In this document: positions 40,863-54,596 of the stretch, piece by piece
How positions within the stretch are numbered: the stretch's first letter is position 1
Layout of the letters: every line of letters starts with the position of its first letter
Origin: Chryseobacterium herbae
Lineage (GTDB): Bacteria; Bacteroidota; Bacteroidia; Flavobacteriales; Weeksellaceae
Length of the DNA stretch: 64,000 nucleotides
Assembly: GCF_025154075.1 (NCBI RefSeq)
Contig: NZ_JAOAMU010000001.1
Coordinates: 519,991-583,990 of the forward strand
Direction: 5' to 3'
Notes under the pieces: model-generated
Database searches by the model: none
What the model saw: the letters and a program-made list of their open reading frames with translations, nothing else
What the model was told of the DNA's origin: nothing
Made by a program: the position numbers and the translations under genes

Positions 40863-43730
40863 ATGAAAAAAATATCTATAAACATTTTGGCGTTGCCACT
40901 CTTTCTAACTATTGGAATACAGAAAGGGTACGCACAAAATAATCTTGGTGAAGTAGTAACCAATCCAATTGCTTCACCATCCATGGCATCACTATCCCGT
41001 TATTCAGATGTCCCTATTAATGAAGCTACAGGAATACCCAATATAAACATTCCGCTACTAAGCGTTCCGATGGCTGATAACGGAATGTCATTTCCGATCA
41101 GCTTAAGTTATAATGTCAAAAATTATGAAAATGCTGAGCGGATCAGTGATGTAGGCTTTGGGTGGTCTCTGTTGGGGACCAGTGTAATTTATAAAAAAAT
41201 TATGGAAGATCTGGATGAATGCTATGATAATCCTGCCAGACCTGGCCATATCAATAATGAATTCGACGATCTCTATTATTATGCATTGCCGGGTTTATCC
41301 GGAAAGTTTAGAATCAAAAGAGATGTTATTGCCAATACATTCACGCTTATCAATCTTAGCCCGAACAATGCCAAAATAGACTATGTAAGAGATAATAATA
41401 CAGCAACATTTAAGGCAGATCATTTCACTATAACGGCAGATAATGGCTATAAATATTATTTTAAGGAATATGATTACGGACAATATGCATGTCCAGATGC
41501 AATAGCGCCACATAGCTTTAAAACATCATATTTTTTGACAAAAATTGTTAATCCTATCGGGGTTGAGATCGCAACATTGCAATATGAAAAGAAAAATTAC
41601 ATTCTCAGTACTGGAAAAATTGTATACCAATATTGTAAAATAAAATCTATAAAAACCACAAAAGGAGAAATAGTATTTGATTTTGCCTATGATGAGAATT
41701 TAAAGGAGACAGTCAATGACCCTTTTACTTTGAATAAAATTAGCTTGAAAAACCCTGCTGGAGAGGTGCTATATAGCTATTTGACAGACAATAGTATTGT
41801 CATACATCCTTACGACGATCCCCTGAAAAGAAAACGTGTTTTAAACTCTATCAGAAAAAATGATAAAAATAATGTAAAAATTGAGCAGACATCCTTTGCT
41901 TATCAGCATGTGGCAGACGAAATAGGTCGTACGAGTGATGGCATTCTGGAAAAAATGATCCTTCCTACAGGAGGGGTTGTCAATTACAATTACGAAAATA
42001 ACGAACAGTTTTTTGACTACAGCAATCCTGATCATTTGGCATCTCTGGACCAATATGGTTTTGACCCTGCCGTTCAGACTAAAGAAACTCTTATAAACTC
42101 TCCAATCAATACTCAAACTACCCAAACTTACAACTTCACCATCCCCGGAGATGTCAGTAAGGTTAAAAGATTTGAATTGGCCATAGATGTCTCAGACTTT
42201 ACGTATCCGATTCCTCCAAATCCGGACCCTAATGACCCTTTTAATCCGCAATTGCCCCAACCTGACATTCATCCCAGTCTTACTTTTGTGTTGAAAAAAG
42301 GGAACCAGCAAATTGTGGACAAACAATTTACCTATTACTCCTCTCACGGTACCGTTGATATTACAGTTAATCCTGGGAATTATACCCTTGAAGTCTCTTC
42401 AGTGGATGGAGCGAAAGGTGTGGGCAGTTTCCAGGTTATTGGAAGAAAGTTTTTACCGGGACCTTTCAGAAACTCAATTGCTGCAGACGGAAAGAGAATT
42501 AAGAATATCAAATATTTTAAAAGTCTGTCAGAAACCACTCCGGAGAAAACCATAAACTATGGGTACGATTCTTTCACATTACCCAACAGCACCAGTGGCT
42601 ATTTATTTTATAGTGAAAGAGATAGCCAAAATGACCCGAACACACCTTATATACTTTACAACAGTGTGAAAGTTTCGGAAAATGGTAAAGGATATATCAA
42701 AAAAACGTTTAAAACACCCGATGATTACCCAAAATACCAGAATGGAGGAACACCGCAGTTACCTACTTATTTTTGGCCGTATTATAACATTACAAGGGGT
42801 GGTCTGCCTTATAAAGAACAGATCTACGACGAACAGAATAAATTACTGATATCAAAAGAAATCAACTATGAGTTTGATACTTATTCCGATGTTGAATACA
42901 ACTTAAATTTATTATTAAACGATTGGCAATTTAGTAAGCCTACCTACATAAAAAAAACGACCCAAAAGGATAAATTGTTTTATGCAAGTGGAAGGACCAT
43001 AGACAATGAGTCGGAAACTCAGATTAGTAATTTAAATTTCAAACCAAACTATGCAAAATCAGTTGTTGATGGAGATATAAAAGAAAAACTAATGACTTAT
43101 CCTCTAGGTTTATCGGGGTATACTCATCTGGAAAATGCATATATGACAGGAATACCTGTAATCATCGAGGAAAAGGAAAATGGCAAAACTCTGTCTAAGT
43201 CAAAAACAGTATTTGCTAATACTTCTTTATTACCAACATCTGTAATAGAAACCAATATAGCAGATGGGACTCCAAAAGAGAACTTAAAAATGGATCTCTA
43301 TGATGACAGAGGAAATCTTCTCCAGTTTTCAAATTCCGGAGGATTTACTACTGCCCTGATTTATGGTTATGACAAGACTTCCTTAATTGCAAAAGTGGAA
43401 GGCGCAACCTATAGCCAGATAGCATCAATGGCCACTGATATTATTAATGCCTCAAACAACGATAATCTGAATTCTTCTACTGAATCTGCACTGATTACGG
43501 CTTTGGATAATTTTAGAAAGAATGCGGCATTAGCTAATTATCAGGTTACCACCTATACATACGATCCTCTGGTAGGCATTACCACTACGACACCTCCATC
43601 CGGTTTAAGGGAAATTTATGAATATGACCTTTCCGGAAAGCTTATAAAGGTAAAAAGAATGGAAAAAGATCCCGGGGGAACCATTACTTATAAAACATTA
43701 AAAGAGTTCCAATACAACTATAAACACTAA
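40863..43730 (+). CDS. Large secreted protein preceding the RHS toxin
   Basis: A 955-residue protein with signal peptide (ends GYAQ). It starts like SpvB/insecticidal-toxin-complex proteins: SLSRYSDVPINEATGIPNIN, PLLSVPMADNGMSFPISLSYN, SDVGFGWSL. In the second half are YD-repeat-like fragments (LKMDLYDDRGNLLQFSNSGGFTTALIYGYDKTSLIAKV and TYTYDPLVGITTTTPPSG, EYDLSGKLIKVKR), so it ends in a half RHS shell. It lies 6 bases after the propeller gene and 7 bases before the RHS gene. It may form the shell or carrier with the RHS protein; no secretion domain of the T9SS A type is seen. Confidence 0.7.
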   Translation: MKKISINILALPLFLTIGIQKGYAQNNLGEVVTNPIASPSMASLSRYSDVPINEATGIPNINIPLLSVPMADNGMSFPISLSYNVKNYENAERISDVGFGWSLLGTSVIYKKIMEDLDECYDNPARPGHINNEFDDLYYYALPGLSGKFRIKRDVIANTFTLINLSPNNAKIDYVRDNNTATFKADHFTITADNGYKYYFKEYDYGQYACPDAIAPHSFKTSYFLTKIVNPIGVEIATLQYEKKNYILSTGKIVYQYCKIKSIKTTKGEIVFDFAYDENLKETVNDPFTLNKISLKNPAGEVLYSYLTDNSIVIHPYDDPLKRKRVLNSIRKNDKNNVKIEQTSFAYQHVADEIGRTSDGILEKMILPTGGVVNYNYENNEQFFDYSNPDHLASLDQYGFDPAVQTKETLINSPINTQTTQTYNFTIPGDVSKVKRFELAIDVSDFTYPIPPNPDPNDPFNPQLPQPDIHPSLTFVLKKGNQQIVDKQFTYYSSHGTVDITVNPGNYTLEVSSVDGAKGVGSFQVIGRKFLPGPFRNSIAADGKRIKNIKYFKSLSETTPEKTINYGYDSFTLPNSTSGYLFYSERDSQNDPNTPYILYNSVKVSENGKGYIKKTFKTPDDYPKYQNGGTPQLPTYFWPYYNITRGGLPYKEQIYDEQNKLLISKEINYEFDTYSDVEYNLNLLLNDWQFSKPTYIKKTTQKDKLFYASGRTIDNESETQISNLNFKPNYAKSVVDGDIKEKLMTYPLGLSGYTHLENAYMTGIPVIIEEKENGKTLSKSKTVFANTSLLPTSVIETNIADGTPKENLKMDLYDDRGNLLQFSNSGGFTTALIYGYDKTSLIAKVEGATYSQIASMATDIINASNNDNLNSSTESALITALDNFRKNAALANYQVTTYTYDPLVGITTTTPPSGLREIYEYDLSGKLIKVKRMEKDPGGTITYKTLKEFQYNYKH

Positions 43731-43737
43731 TATAACC

Positions 43738-47816
<4,079 letters not shown>

Positions 47817-47895
47817 TCTTCTTATTATTACTGGGTTTTCAGCCAGTTAAGTTAGACAAATAAGCCCCCAGCTAGCGCGAGCGTCCTTTTAAAAA

Positions 47896-47927
47896 TAAAC
47901 CACTGTTTTTCGCAGTGGTTTTATTTT
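47896..47927 (+). terminator. Terminator of the RHS operon
   Basis: AACCACTG...CAGTGGTT with a TTTTTCG-type loop and TTATTTT tail. It is preceded by the GCGCGAGCGT repeat word (47873-47884), which also precedes the terminator at 52098. Confidence 0.75.
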
Positions 47928-48159
47928 AAACAAAAAGAACTATTATATTTACAGATCACTTGATATCGAAGCTATTAAACAAAACAATGATGACCCATTT
48001 TGCGGCATGAAAACTCTCAATTATGAAAACATTTGATAAACATGAATTTATTTGTAATAGACATAGAAAGCGATTATCAAAGTTTAATTGATAAAAGATT
48101 TTACTACCCTATTAATAAATAACGACAACAGCAAAAATCCTAATACAATCTGCATTCAA
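47928..48159. other. Gap without a supported gene
   Basis: AT-rich. A 26-codon ORF (48041-48121, MNLFVIDIESDYQSLIDKRF start) looks protein-like but is too short to support; it may be a remnant of an immunity or toxin module. Confidence 0.3.
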
Positions 48160-48500
48160 CGACCAACATCCTCTCTTACAACCGTCCCTAGCCCCATCCA
48201 CAACCACCTCTACCCCCTTGAACAGGTGGCGACACCCCCTTACCCAAGGGGGTAGACAGGGTTCATTAAGGGGCTGTCGGCAGTTTACAAACGGCCTAAG
48301 AAGGCTTATCCAAGGGGTTCCATGGGCTTCCTAAGCGGGTAAAGACCGTTAGATAAGTAGCTCCGGAGACTTATTCAACGGCGTGACTTCATTAAGAACC
48401 AGCTGGGAACGCCTTAAGATCTCCTTTTCCCATCTCCATCCACGATCTGGTTACATCATTCATTGATTGGGCTACGTCTACCCTTTCCGATCCCACGATC
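48160..48500. other. C-rich structured non-coding tract
   Basis: This 340-base tract is much richer in C and G than its surroundings and has no ORF of note. It contains several small dyads: CCCCCTT-ACCC-AAGGGGG (48233-48250), CTGTCGGCAG, CTCCGGAG, CCAGCTGG. It may be a structured RNA, a 5' leader of the SDR gene, or foreign DNA. No known RNA family was recognised. Confidence 0.35.
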
Positions 48501-48528
48501 TTTGTACCATCATTTAAACCCAATAAAA

Positions 48529-49368
48529 ATGGAAACAAAAAAAGTATGGTTCGTAACAGGAGCCTCAAAAGGTCTGGGATTGGCCTTAGTAAAAAAATTA
48601 TTAGAGAATAACTACCGTGTGGCTGCTGCTACCAGAAATGCACAGTCATTAATCTCAGAAATCGGAGAAACATCTGATGTATTCTTGCCCATTGAGCTCA
48701 ACTTAACGGATAATGAAGATGTACAGTCAGCGGTCTCAAAAACGATAGAGCATTTCGGGCAGCTTGATGTAGTGGTCAACAATGCAGGATACGGGCAGAT
48801 CGGTACACTGGAAGAACTTACAGACCGTGAAGCCAGAGCCAACTTCGATGTCAATGTATTTGGAACACTGAATGTGATCAGGAATGCAGTTCCTTATCTT
48901 CGTGAGAAGAAATCCGGACATATATTCAATATTTCTTCTATCGGAGGTTATTCCGGGAATTTTCCGGGCTGGGGAATCTATTGTGCGACTAAGTTTGCGG
49001 TAGCGGGATTAACTGAAGCACTGGCTGAAGAGATCAAAGAATTCGGTGTTCATGCCACAGTGGTTTATCCAGGTTATTTCCGTACTGATTTCTTAAGTAA
49101 AGATTCTGTGAAAACACCGGAACATCCAATCAAGGCTTATGAAACAGCCAGAAGTTCCGAGCAGGCACATCTTAACGAAATTAATGGCAATCAGCCCAAT
49201 GATCCCGAAAAAGGAGCAGCAGCCATCATCGCACTCAGTAAAGAGCAGAATCCACCGGTTCATTTCTTATTGGGAAGCGGCACCGCTGAATTTCTGGATA
49301 ATAAAATAAAGACCATTACAGCTGATGCAAAACAATGGGAAGCACTGACGATGTCTACGGTGATATAG
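48529..49368 (+). CDS. SDR-family oxidoreductase
   Basis: NAD(P)-dependent short-chain dehydrogenase, 279 residues from the ATG at 48529 (METKKVWFVTGASKGLG is the family start; the longer reading begins at a TTG in the C-rich tract). NAG motif VVNNAGYGQIG, catalytic Ser HIFNISSIGGY, Tyr-x3-Lys YCATKFAVAG, and the PGYFRTDF loop. This subgroup resembles oxidoreductases of unknown substrate that often lie next to an AraC-type regulator, as here (49743). Confidence 0.88.
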   Translation: METKKVWFVTGASKGLGLALVKKLLENNYRVAAATRNAQSLISEIGETSDVFLPIELNLTDNEDVQSAVSKTIEHFGQLDVVVNNAGYGQIGTLEELTDREARANFDVNVFGTLNVIRNAVPYLREKKSGHIFNISSIGGYSGNFPGWGIYCATKFAVAGLTEALAEEIKEFGVHATVVYPGYFRTDFLSKDSVKTPEHPIKAYETARSSEQAHLNEINGNQPNDPEKGAAAIIALSKEQNPPVHFLLGSGTAEFLDNKIKTITADAKQWEALTMSTVI

Positions 49369-49439
49369 CTTTAAAATCTAAATCCTTTGTCTATGTTCAG
49401 AATGACAATGACAAACCTATCATATGTTTTTCTTAGCAC

Positions 49440-49575
49440 ATGAACATGATGTATTAGAAATGTCATGCTGAGCATAAACTGAAGGTTTACGAACGGAGTT
49501 CATGAAGGATTTAGCAATAAATATTTTATACTTTATACATCACACAAATATCCTTCGGCTACGCTCAGGATGACA
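49440..49575. repeat. Inverted REP pair
   Basis: ATGTCATGCTGAGCATAAACT and GAAGGATTTAGC (49462-49518) are answered by the palindromic word ending CTCAGGATGACAGT (49550-49576). The right arm is the same CCTTCG-n3-ACGCTCAGG word as in the propeller gene. Bounded by the SDR stop and the 7-bp repeat; no ORF. Confidence 0.65.
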
Positions 49576-49653
49576 GTGCTAATACTACATTGCTTTACAA
49601 TTGAAAGGAACTTACAAGACATCAAACCAAGCAAAACCAACCCCTTAACCAAT

Positions 49654-49693
49654 AACTAGCAACTAGCAACTAGCAACTAGCAACTAGCAACTA
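49654..49693. repeat. 7-bp tandem repeat AACTAGC, about 5.6 units
   Basis: Five exact AACTAGC units followed by AACT. The same word (two copies) occurs in the trpE-trpG spacer at about 5023-5036. Confidence 0.8.
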
Positions 49694-49742
49694 AAATACT
49701 TTTCACATTAGACGTTTACTCAAAAAAAATTAAATTAGCATC

Positions 49743-50657
49743 ATGAAATCTCCCTTCCGCTTCAATTCAATTTCAGAATTTCATGCCTTCTGTAATCTTC
49801 CCAATCCTGAGCATCCTTTGATCAGTCTGATTGATTACAGCAAGGTCAACTACCCCATGGATGACAATGAGTTGAAATGGATTCAAAATTTCTACTCCAT
49901 TGGGCTTAAGCGAAATGTGAATGCGAAGTTCAACTATGGCCAGCAGGAATATGATTTTAATTCCGGAGTTTTATGTTTTGTGTCTCCGCTTCAATTTCTG
50001 AAACTGGAAATGAAGTCTGATGTAGTAGTAGAACCCACGGGTTGGCTGCTGGTGGTTCATCCGGATTTCCTCTGGAATACGCCGCTTGCAAAAAAGATAA
50101 AATCGTATGACTTTTTCAAATATAACGTCACTGAAGCGCTTTTCCTATCAGACAGGGAAGAAAAAATTGTCGTCGATGTTCTGAAAAATATAGAAAAAGA
50201 ATACCAGTCGAATATCGATAAATTCTCTCAGGAGCTGATTGCTGCGCAGATTGAACTCCTTCTTATTTATTCCGAACGTTTTTATGAGCGGCAGTTTTTC
50301 ACCCGGAAAAAATCCAGCCACGAGCTTTTGGAACGTTTTGAGGAAGTCCTTTCCCGGTATTTTGACAGCGGAAATCTCATAGAAAACGGAATTCCCTCTG
50401 TAAAATCCATTGCCGGAGAGATGAATATTTCTCCCAACTATCTAGGATCCCTATTGCGCATTCATACCCAACAAAATACGCAGCAGCATATCCAGAATAA
50501 ACTGATCGATCTGGCTAAGGAACGCCTCAGCACCACTCACCTATCAGTAAGTGAAATTGCTTGTGAACTGGGGTTTGAGCATCCGCAGTCTTTTAGTAAG
50601 TTGTTTAAACAGAAAACGAATCAATCGCCACTGGAATTCAGGAAAATGTTCAATTGA
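49743..50657 (+). CDS. AraC-family transcriptional regulator
   Basis: A 304-residue regulator. The N-terminal ~180 residues are a cupin-like effector domain (FDSGVLCFVSPLQFLKLEM-type strands). The C-terminal HTH pair is SVKSIAGEMNISPNYLGSLLRI and HLSVSEIACELGFEHPQSFSKLFKQKTNQSPLEFRKMF (in parts). It lies downstream of, and in the same direction as, the SDR gene, which it may control. Confidence 0.88.
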   Translation: MKSPFRFNSISEFHAFCNLPNPEHPLISLIDYSKVNYPMDDNELKWIQNFYSIGLKRNVNAKFNYGQQEYDFNSGVLCFVSPLQFLKLEMKSDVVVEPTGWLLVVHPDFLWNTPLAKKIKSYDFFKYNVTEALFLSDREEKIVVDVLKNIEKEYQSNIDKFSQELIAAQIELLLIYSERFYERQFFTRKKSSHELLERFEEVLSRYFDSGNLIENGIPSVKSIAGEMNISPNYLGSLLRIHTQQNTQQHIQNKLIDLAKERLSTTHLSVSEIACELGFEHPQSFSKLFKQKTNQSPLEFRKMFN

Positions 50658-51525
50658 TAGATACGAATGTCTATTCAATTTAAACTTTACGTTTATTAAA
50701 ACACGAACTGCACTAATATTTTCACGAATCACACCAATATACATGACGTAATCGTGTTATTTGTGAAAAAAAATTGTGGCATTTGTGGTTAAAAAAATTT
50801 TAAAATTCAGATGGTTTATTTTAACGCAAAGAAAATTATTATAATGTTCATAAAGGGAAGCAAAGACGTAATCAATTTCATTGATTCTGAGGAAGGGATT
50901 GCATACAGATTGCCTGATTTTAAAATTTCACGCAGATGAATCAGATGATGCAGATTTTTAATTTGTTAATCCGCTTGATCCGTATGATCTGCGAGAGAAA
51001 AGATTCAAATCATTAAGATTTCAAGAATATTAAGTTTTTGCTTTGCTTTAAGACGTACAACTTAAAAAATCAAATGATTTTTTCTTAACTAACCTTACAT
51101 CTTTCATTGATCTTAATGTTAAAAAAAGCGTTAAATGGGAACCTTTTCCATCAACTAAATCTTTGAGAGGACATCAGAATAAACACCCTTTTGTGGTTTT
51201 AAAAAAAATATTTTAAAAACCAAAAGGTATATTTTATATAACGAAACCTTATAGGACATATAAAGGTTTGATTTATTTTTGATTTTACTCCACAAGTTTT
51301 TGAGGCTTAATTTTCATATCCCACATTAGCTTTTTCGCATCAACCTTTATATAACGTAAAGTCCCACCAATACAACAAAACCCTAAACAGCAATACATTA
51401 ACCTCAAATCCCTCAGATAATTTACGTCAGAAAAATAAAAAAAACCATAAATTCACTACCTTAGGATTTAGATAAGTGGAATCCGAAAAGCTTTAAAAGA
51501 GTAGGAAAACCAAAAACTAATTATT
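50658..51525. other. Long non-coding gap with degenerate repeats
   Basis: 868 bases, no supported gene. 50698-50812 contains the CACGAATCACACC / TTGTGGCATTTGTGGTTAAA family also seen at 23.1-23.3 kb. 50819-51010 contains TTTAACGCAAAGAAAATTAT, AGCAAAGACG and TTTCATTGATT as at 13.48-13.59 kb, plus CACGCAGATGAATCAGATGA. 51239-51266 is an imperfect AAACCTTATA/TATAAAGGTTT dyad. Confidence 0.5.
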
Positions 51526-51960
51526 ATGAAAAAAATAATCCTACTCATCTTGATGCTGATCTTCGGAATTGCGTTGGCACAGAAAGTAAAAAAAGAAGAA
51601 AAAGTAAAAGACAAATTTGAATCGCGGCAGCCTCAGGATATGTCTGTTCCTCCGCCTCCGATGGTGGCTTTTCCTGCTCAATATCCCCAAGGCAACAAAG
51701 CCTTTATTGACAATGTGAAAAAGAATTTAAATGCAGATGCTCTTAAGGTTCTCGGTAAAGATTTAAAAACGAAAATCATCCTGAAAGTAAACTCAGAAGG
51801 TAATGTAATCAATGTCTCCACTTACGGAGGTGATGAAACCTTTAATACCGAAGTAAAAAAAGCAGCTGAAAAGGCGACTTACAACGTAAAATGGGAAGCC
51901 GGAAAAAACAACAGGGGCGAAAAAGTAATTGATATTGTGAACCTTCCGTTTAAATATTAA
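51526..51960 (+). CDS. Exported protein with TonB C-terminal-like domain
   Basis: A 144-residue exported protein (signal MKKIILLILMLIFGIALAQ). After a Pro-rich linker (SVPPPPMVAFPAQYPQG), a small domain resembles TonB_C: FIDNVKKNLNADAL, KTKIILKVNSEGNVINVSTYGGDETFNTEVKKAAEKAT and VNLPFKY. It lacks the membrane helix of a working TonB, so it is a periplasmic TonB-C-like protein of unknown role. Confidence 0.65.
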   Translation: MKKIILLILMLIFGIALAQKVKKEEKVKDKFESRQPQDMSVPPPPMVAFPAQYPQGNKAFIDNVKKNLNADALKVLGKDLKTKIILKVNSEGNVINVSTYGGDETFNTEVKKAAEKATYNVKWEAGKNNRGEKVIDIVNLPFKY

Positions 51961-52002
51961 GGTAGCAGATAATAGGTAGTAGGTAGCAGGGATTAGGGAA
52001 TG

Positions 52003-52096
52003 AACGGACTAAAGTCCGTTACTATTGATGTGAAAATCCCAAAGCTGACGAACTTACCAATGCTGGCGCGAGCGTCTCGCTCGTGCCCACAACCAA
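52003..52096. repeat. REP-like palindromes
   Basis: AACGGACT-AA-AGTCCGTT (52003-52020) is perfect. GCGAGCG-tct-CGCTCGT (52067-52083) belongs to the GCTGGCGCGAGCGT word that also precedes the terminator at 47896. Confidence 0.7.
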
Positions 52097-52097
52097 T

Positions 52098-52129
52098 AAA
52101 AAACCACCATTTTTCACGGTGGTTTTTAT
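52098..52129. terminator. Bidirectional terminator
   Basis: AAAAAACCACC and GGTGGTTTTTAT around ATTTTTCAC, between convergent genes. Confidence 0.8.
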
Positions 52130-52134
52130 ATATT

Positions 52135-53808
52135 CTATCCAAACTTTCTTTTCCTCATCCAGAAGAATAATCCTCCCAACAGGCCTATTACTACTAAAGG
52201 CAGCAGTAAATTCAGCCATTGCCAGTTTGCTTTTTCCTCCGTGATTCGGTTTCTGTCCAGAAGTCTTTCTTCAATGTTTCTGTTTCTAAGCGCCATCAGA
52301 TTGCTGTCATCCAGAAGATAATCCAAAGCGTTTCTCAGGAACTGCTCGTTTCCGAACTCCTGATTCGTCAGACGGTCAATTCCCATTGGAAGCGGCTCGC
52401 CTTTGTGCATTTTATTTCTTCCGACATCTCCGTCAGCAATCACGATCATTTTGTTTTCAGGACTCTGGCTTTTGAAACCCGGATATCCTTTTCTTTCAAT
52501 TCTTGATGCGTAGGCAGAATTAAATTTCCCTTCCAATGCAACAGCAAAGATCTTAGGTTTGCTTGGTTTTTCCATTTGGCCAAGACTGTCTACACTGGCA
52601 ATCTCTTTAAGGTCCACATAGTTCGGAACCTGTTTCAGAAGTGTTCTCTCACTGGATTCGAAGAGAACCTGTGTTTTTATATTTTTTCTTCCGCCCAAGG
52701 TATCAATAGAGGTCGGGAATTCAAATTTTACAGGGTTAATATTTTTCGTGATCGGATTATTGTTTTCAGCAATTCCAAGTGGAAAATACGGCCACGGAAG
52801 ACTCGTATACTGAGGATTTCCTCCTACTTCACCGGTTACCAGTTTCAGCAGGGCAAATTTCTTTACATCCTTCACCAATGCCGGATTGATTCTGATTCCA
52901 TAATTGAAAAAGAAATCCGTCATATTGATATCTACAGGGAAAGGCATTACCTTTTGAGATCTTGTCAGCGTATCCATTTCAGCATTTACGGCATCGATCA
53001 TCCAAAGTGTTTTTCCGCCATTCATAATGAACTGGTCAAGAATTACTTTTTCGTTATCCGTGAATGCTTTTCTAGGTTTTGCAATTACCAAAGCGCTCAT
53101 CTGCTTCAGTAACGGAAGATCTTCAAGAGTAAGTTCTGTCTGATTTTTTGGGACCACAGGACCTGCATCATAATTTTCCATCGCCAATTGCATAAAACCA
53201 TGGAACTCTTCAGGACCAAGCTCATCCTGATTCACCAGAATTCCTACCTTCTTTCTCTTATCAGCCGCAATATTTTTGATATTGGAAACCAGACTGTATT
53301 CCAGACCTTCAATAGATCTGGTCAGCTGCTGATCTGCATCTATTCCTGCCTGTTGAACCACCAAAGGAATAGACACCCCCCTTTTATCATATTTGATAAC
53401 AGCATAAGGGAAAAGCGTGATCTGTGAAATCTTGCCGTCTTTGACATCAGGAAGAACAGAAGGCTGCATCCCCATCGCCATCAGCGTGTCCCGGGACATT
53501 TTAGTTTTAATAGGATCGATGAATTTAAAATCGATCTTCGGATTGATCTTTCTGAACTCTTCCAGCATAAATCTGGTTTCACTCTGAAGCTGCTTAAAGC
53601 TTGCCGGAAAATCTCCTTCAAGATAAACATCTACTGTAAGCGGCTTTTTCACAGATTCCAGCACTTTTACCGTACTGTCCGAAAGCGTATATCTTTTTTC
53701 TTTTGTTAAGTCTAATCTGATTCCCGAATAGGTAAGCAGAATAACCAAAGGTACTATTACAATCAGGAAAATTCCTAATGGAGATTTAATATTGAACTTC
53801 TTCATCAT
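52135..53808 (-). CDS. gldG: Gliding-motility ABC transporter substrate-binding component GldG
   Basis: Predicted 557-residue membrane-anchored protein from the ATG at 53808 (MMKKFNIKSPLGIFLIVIVP). It has an N-terminal helix, the family ITLFPYAVIKYDKRGVSIPLV region, NGGKTLWMIDAVNAEMDTL, and a C-terminal helix (WLNLLLPLVVIGLLGGLFFWMRKRK). GldG with GldF and the ATPase GldA (not in the window) forms an ABC transporter linked to Flavobacterium gliding, with unknown substrate. The start overlaps the gldF stop region by a few bases. Confidence 0.9.
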   Translation of the reverse strand: MMKKFNIKSPLGIFLIVIVPLVILLTYSGIRLDLTKEKRYTLSDSTVKVLESVKKPLTVDVYLEGDFPASFKQLQSETRFMLEEFRKINPKIDFKFIDPIKTKMSRDTLMAMGMQPSVLPDVKDGKISQITLFPYAVIKYDKRGVSIPLVVQQAGIDADQQLTRSIEGLEYSLVSNIKNIAADKRKKVGILVNQDELGPEEFHGFMQLAMENYDAGPVVPKNQTELTLEDLPLLKQMSALVIAKPRKAFTDNEKVILDQFIMNGGKTLWMIDAVNAEMDTLTRSQKVMPFPVDINMTDFFFNYGIRINPALVKDVKKFALLKLVTGEVGGNPQYTSLPWPYFPLGIAENNNPITKNINPVKFEFPTSIDTLGGRKNIKTQVLFESSERTLLKQVPNYVDLKEIASVDSLGQMEKPSKPKIFAVALEGKFNSAYASRIERKGYPGFKSQSPENKMIVIADGDVGRNKMHKGEPLPMGIDRLTNQEFGNEQFLRNALDYLLDDSNLMALRNRNIEERLLDRNRITEEKANWQWLNLLLPLVVIGLLGGLFFWMRKRKFG

Positions 53809-53809
53809 A

Positions 53810-54538
53810 CTACTTCTTTTTAGAGATAAAATGGTTGGACAATAATAACGTAGCACCGATGATCAGAACAAAATAGGCCACATCCTTAAGATCGATAAGA
53901 CCTCTTGTAAAGCCTAGAAAATGCTGATAAAAACCTATATTCTGAAGAACAAAATCGGCACCGCCCAAAAGTTTGTAGCTCGCCAGCTGCTCTATTCCAA
54001 AGTACATGATGAAACACATGAAGACCCCTAAAAGGTAGGCCATAATCTGATTCTGCGATAACGAAGAAGCCAGAATTCCAACACCTGAGAACGCTGCAAT
54101 CAGCACAATCAGTCCGATATAGCTTCCGAAGGTCATTCCAAGGTCAATATTCCCGGCTGGAACGCCCAAAACGTATACGGTATAAAGATAAATCAGTGAC
54201 GGAATCAGGCATAAAACCCCAACAATCCATACTGAAAGAAACTTCCCTGTTACCAAGTCTGAAACTTTTAAAGGCTGCGAAAACAACCAGTTCAGTGTTC
54301 CCGTCTGCTGTTCTTCCGCGAAAGTCTTCATAGACAGTGCAGGAATAATAAACATCAGCAGCCATGGAACCAGTACGAAATAGCTCTGCAGAGAGGCCAT
54401 TCCGATGTCGAAAATATTAGAATCATTCTCGAAAAAAAACAGGAAAAGAGCGGTTATCAGACTGAATGCGCCGATAATCACCCATGCGCTCCAGTTTCCA
54501 AAGTAACTCCAGAGTTCCTTTTTTAAAATTGCAATCAT
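53810..54538 (-). CDS. gldF: Gliding-motility ABC transporter permease GldF
   Basis: ABC-2-type permease of 242 residues from ATG 54538 (MIAILKKELWSYFGNWSAW, the family start). About six helices; the FAEEQQTGTLNWLFSQPLKVSDLVTGKF segment is the ABC-2 loop seen in GldF. Partner of GldG, directly downstream. Confidence 0.9.
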   Translation of the reverse strand: MIAILKKELWSYFGNWSAWVIIGAFSLITALFLFFFENDSNIFDIGMASLQSYFVLVPWLLMFIIPALSMKTFAEEQQTGTLNWLFSQPLKVSDLVTGKFLSVWIVGVLCLIPSLIYLYTVYVLGVPAGNIDLGMTFGSYIGLIVLIAAFSGVGILASSLSQNQIMAYLLGVFMCFIMYFGIEQLASYKLLGGADFVLQNIGFYQHFLGFTRGLIDLKDVAYFVLIIGATLLLSNHFISKKK

Positions 54539-54596
54539 AGTTTTTCTGTGCAATGTAAAAGGTAAAATGTATTCATGTACATTCTACTTTCCACAA

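Noticed and set aside
48160..48500. tRNA or known riboswitch in the C-rich tract
   Set aside because: No cloverleaf with T-loop GGTTCGAATCC pattern and no recognisable riboswitch core.
52576..53112. Plus-strand ORF of 178 codons
   Set aside because: Antisense shadow of gldG.
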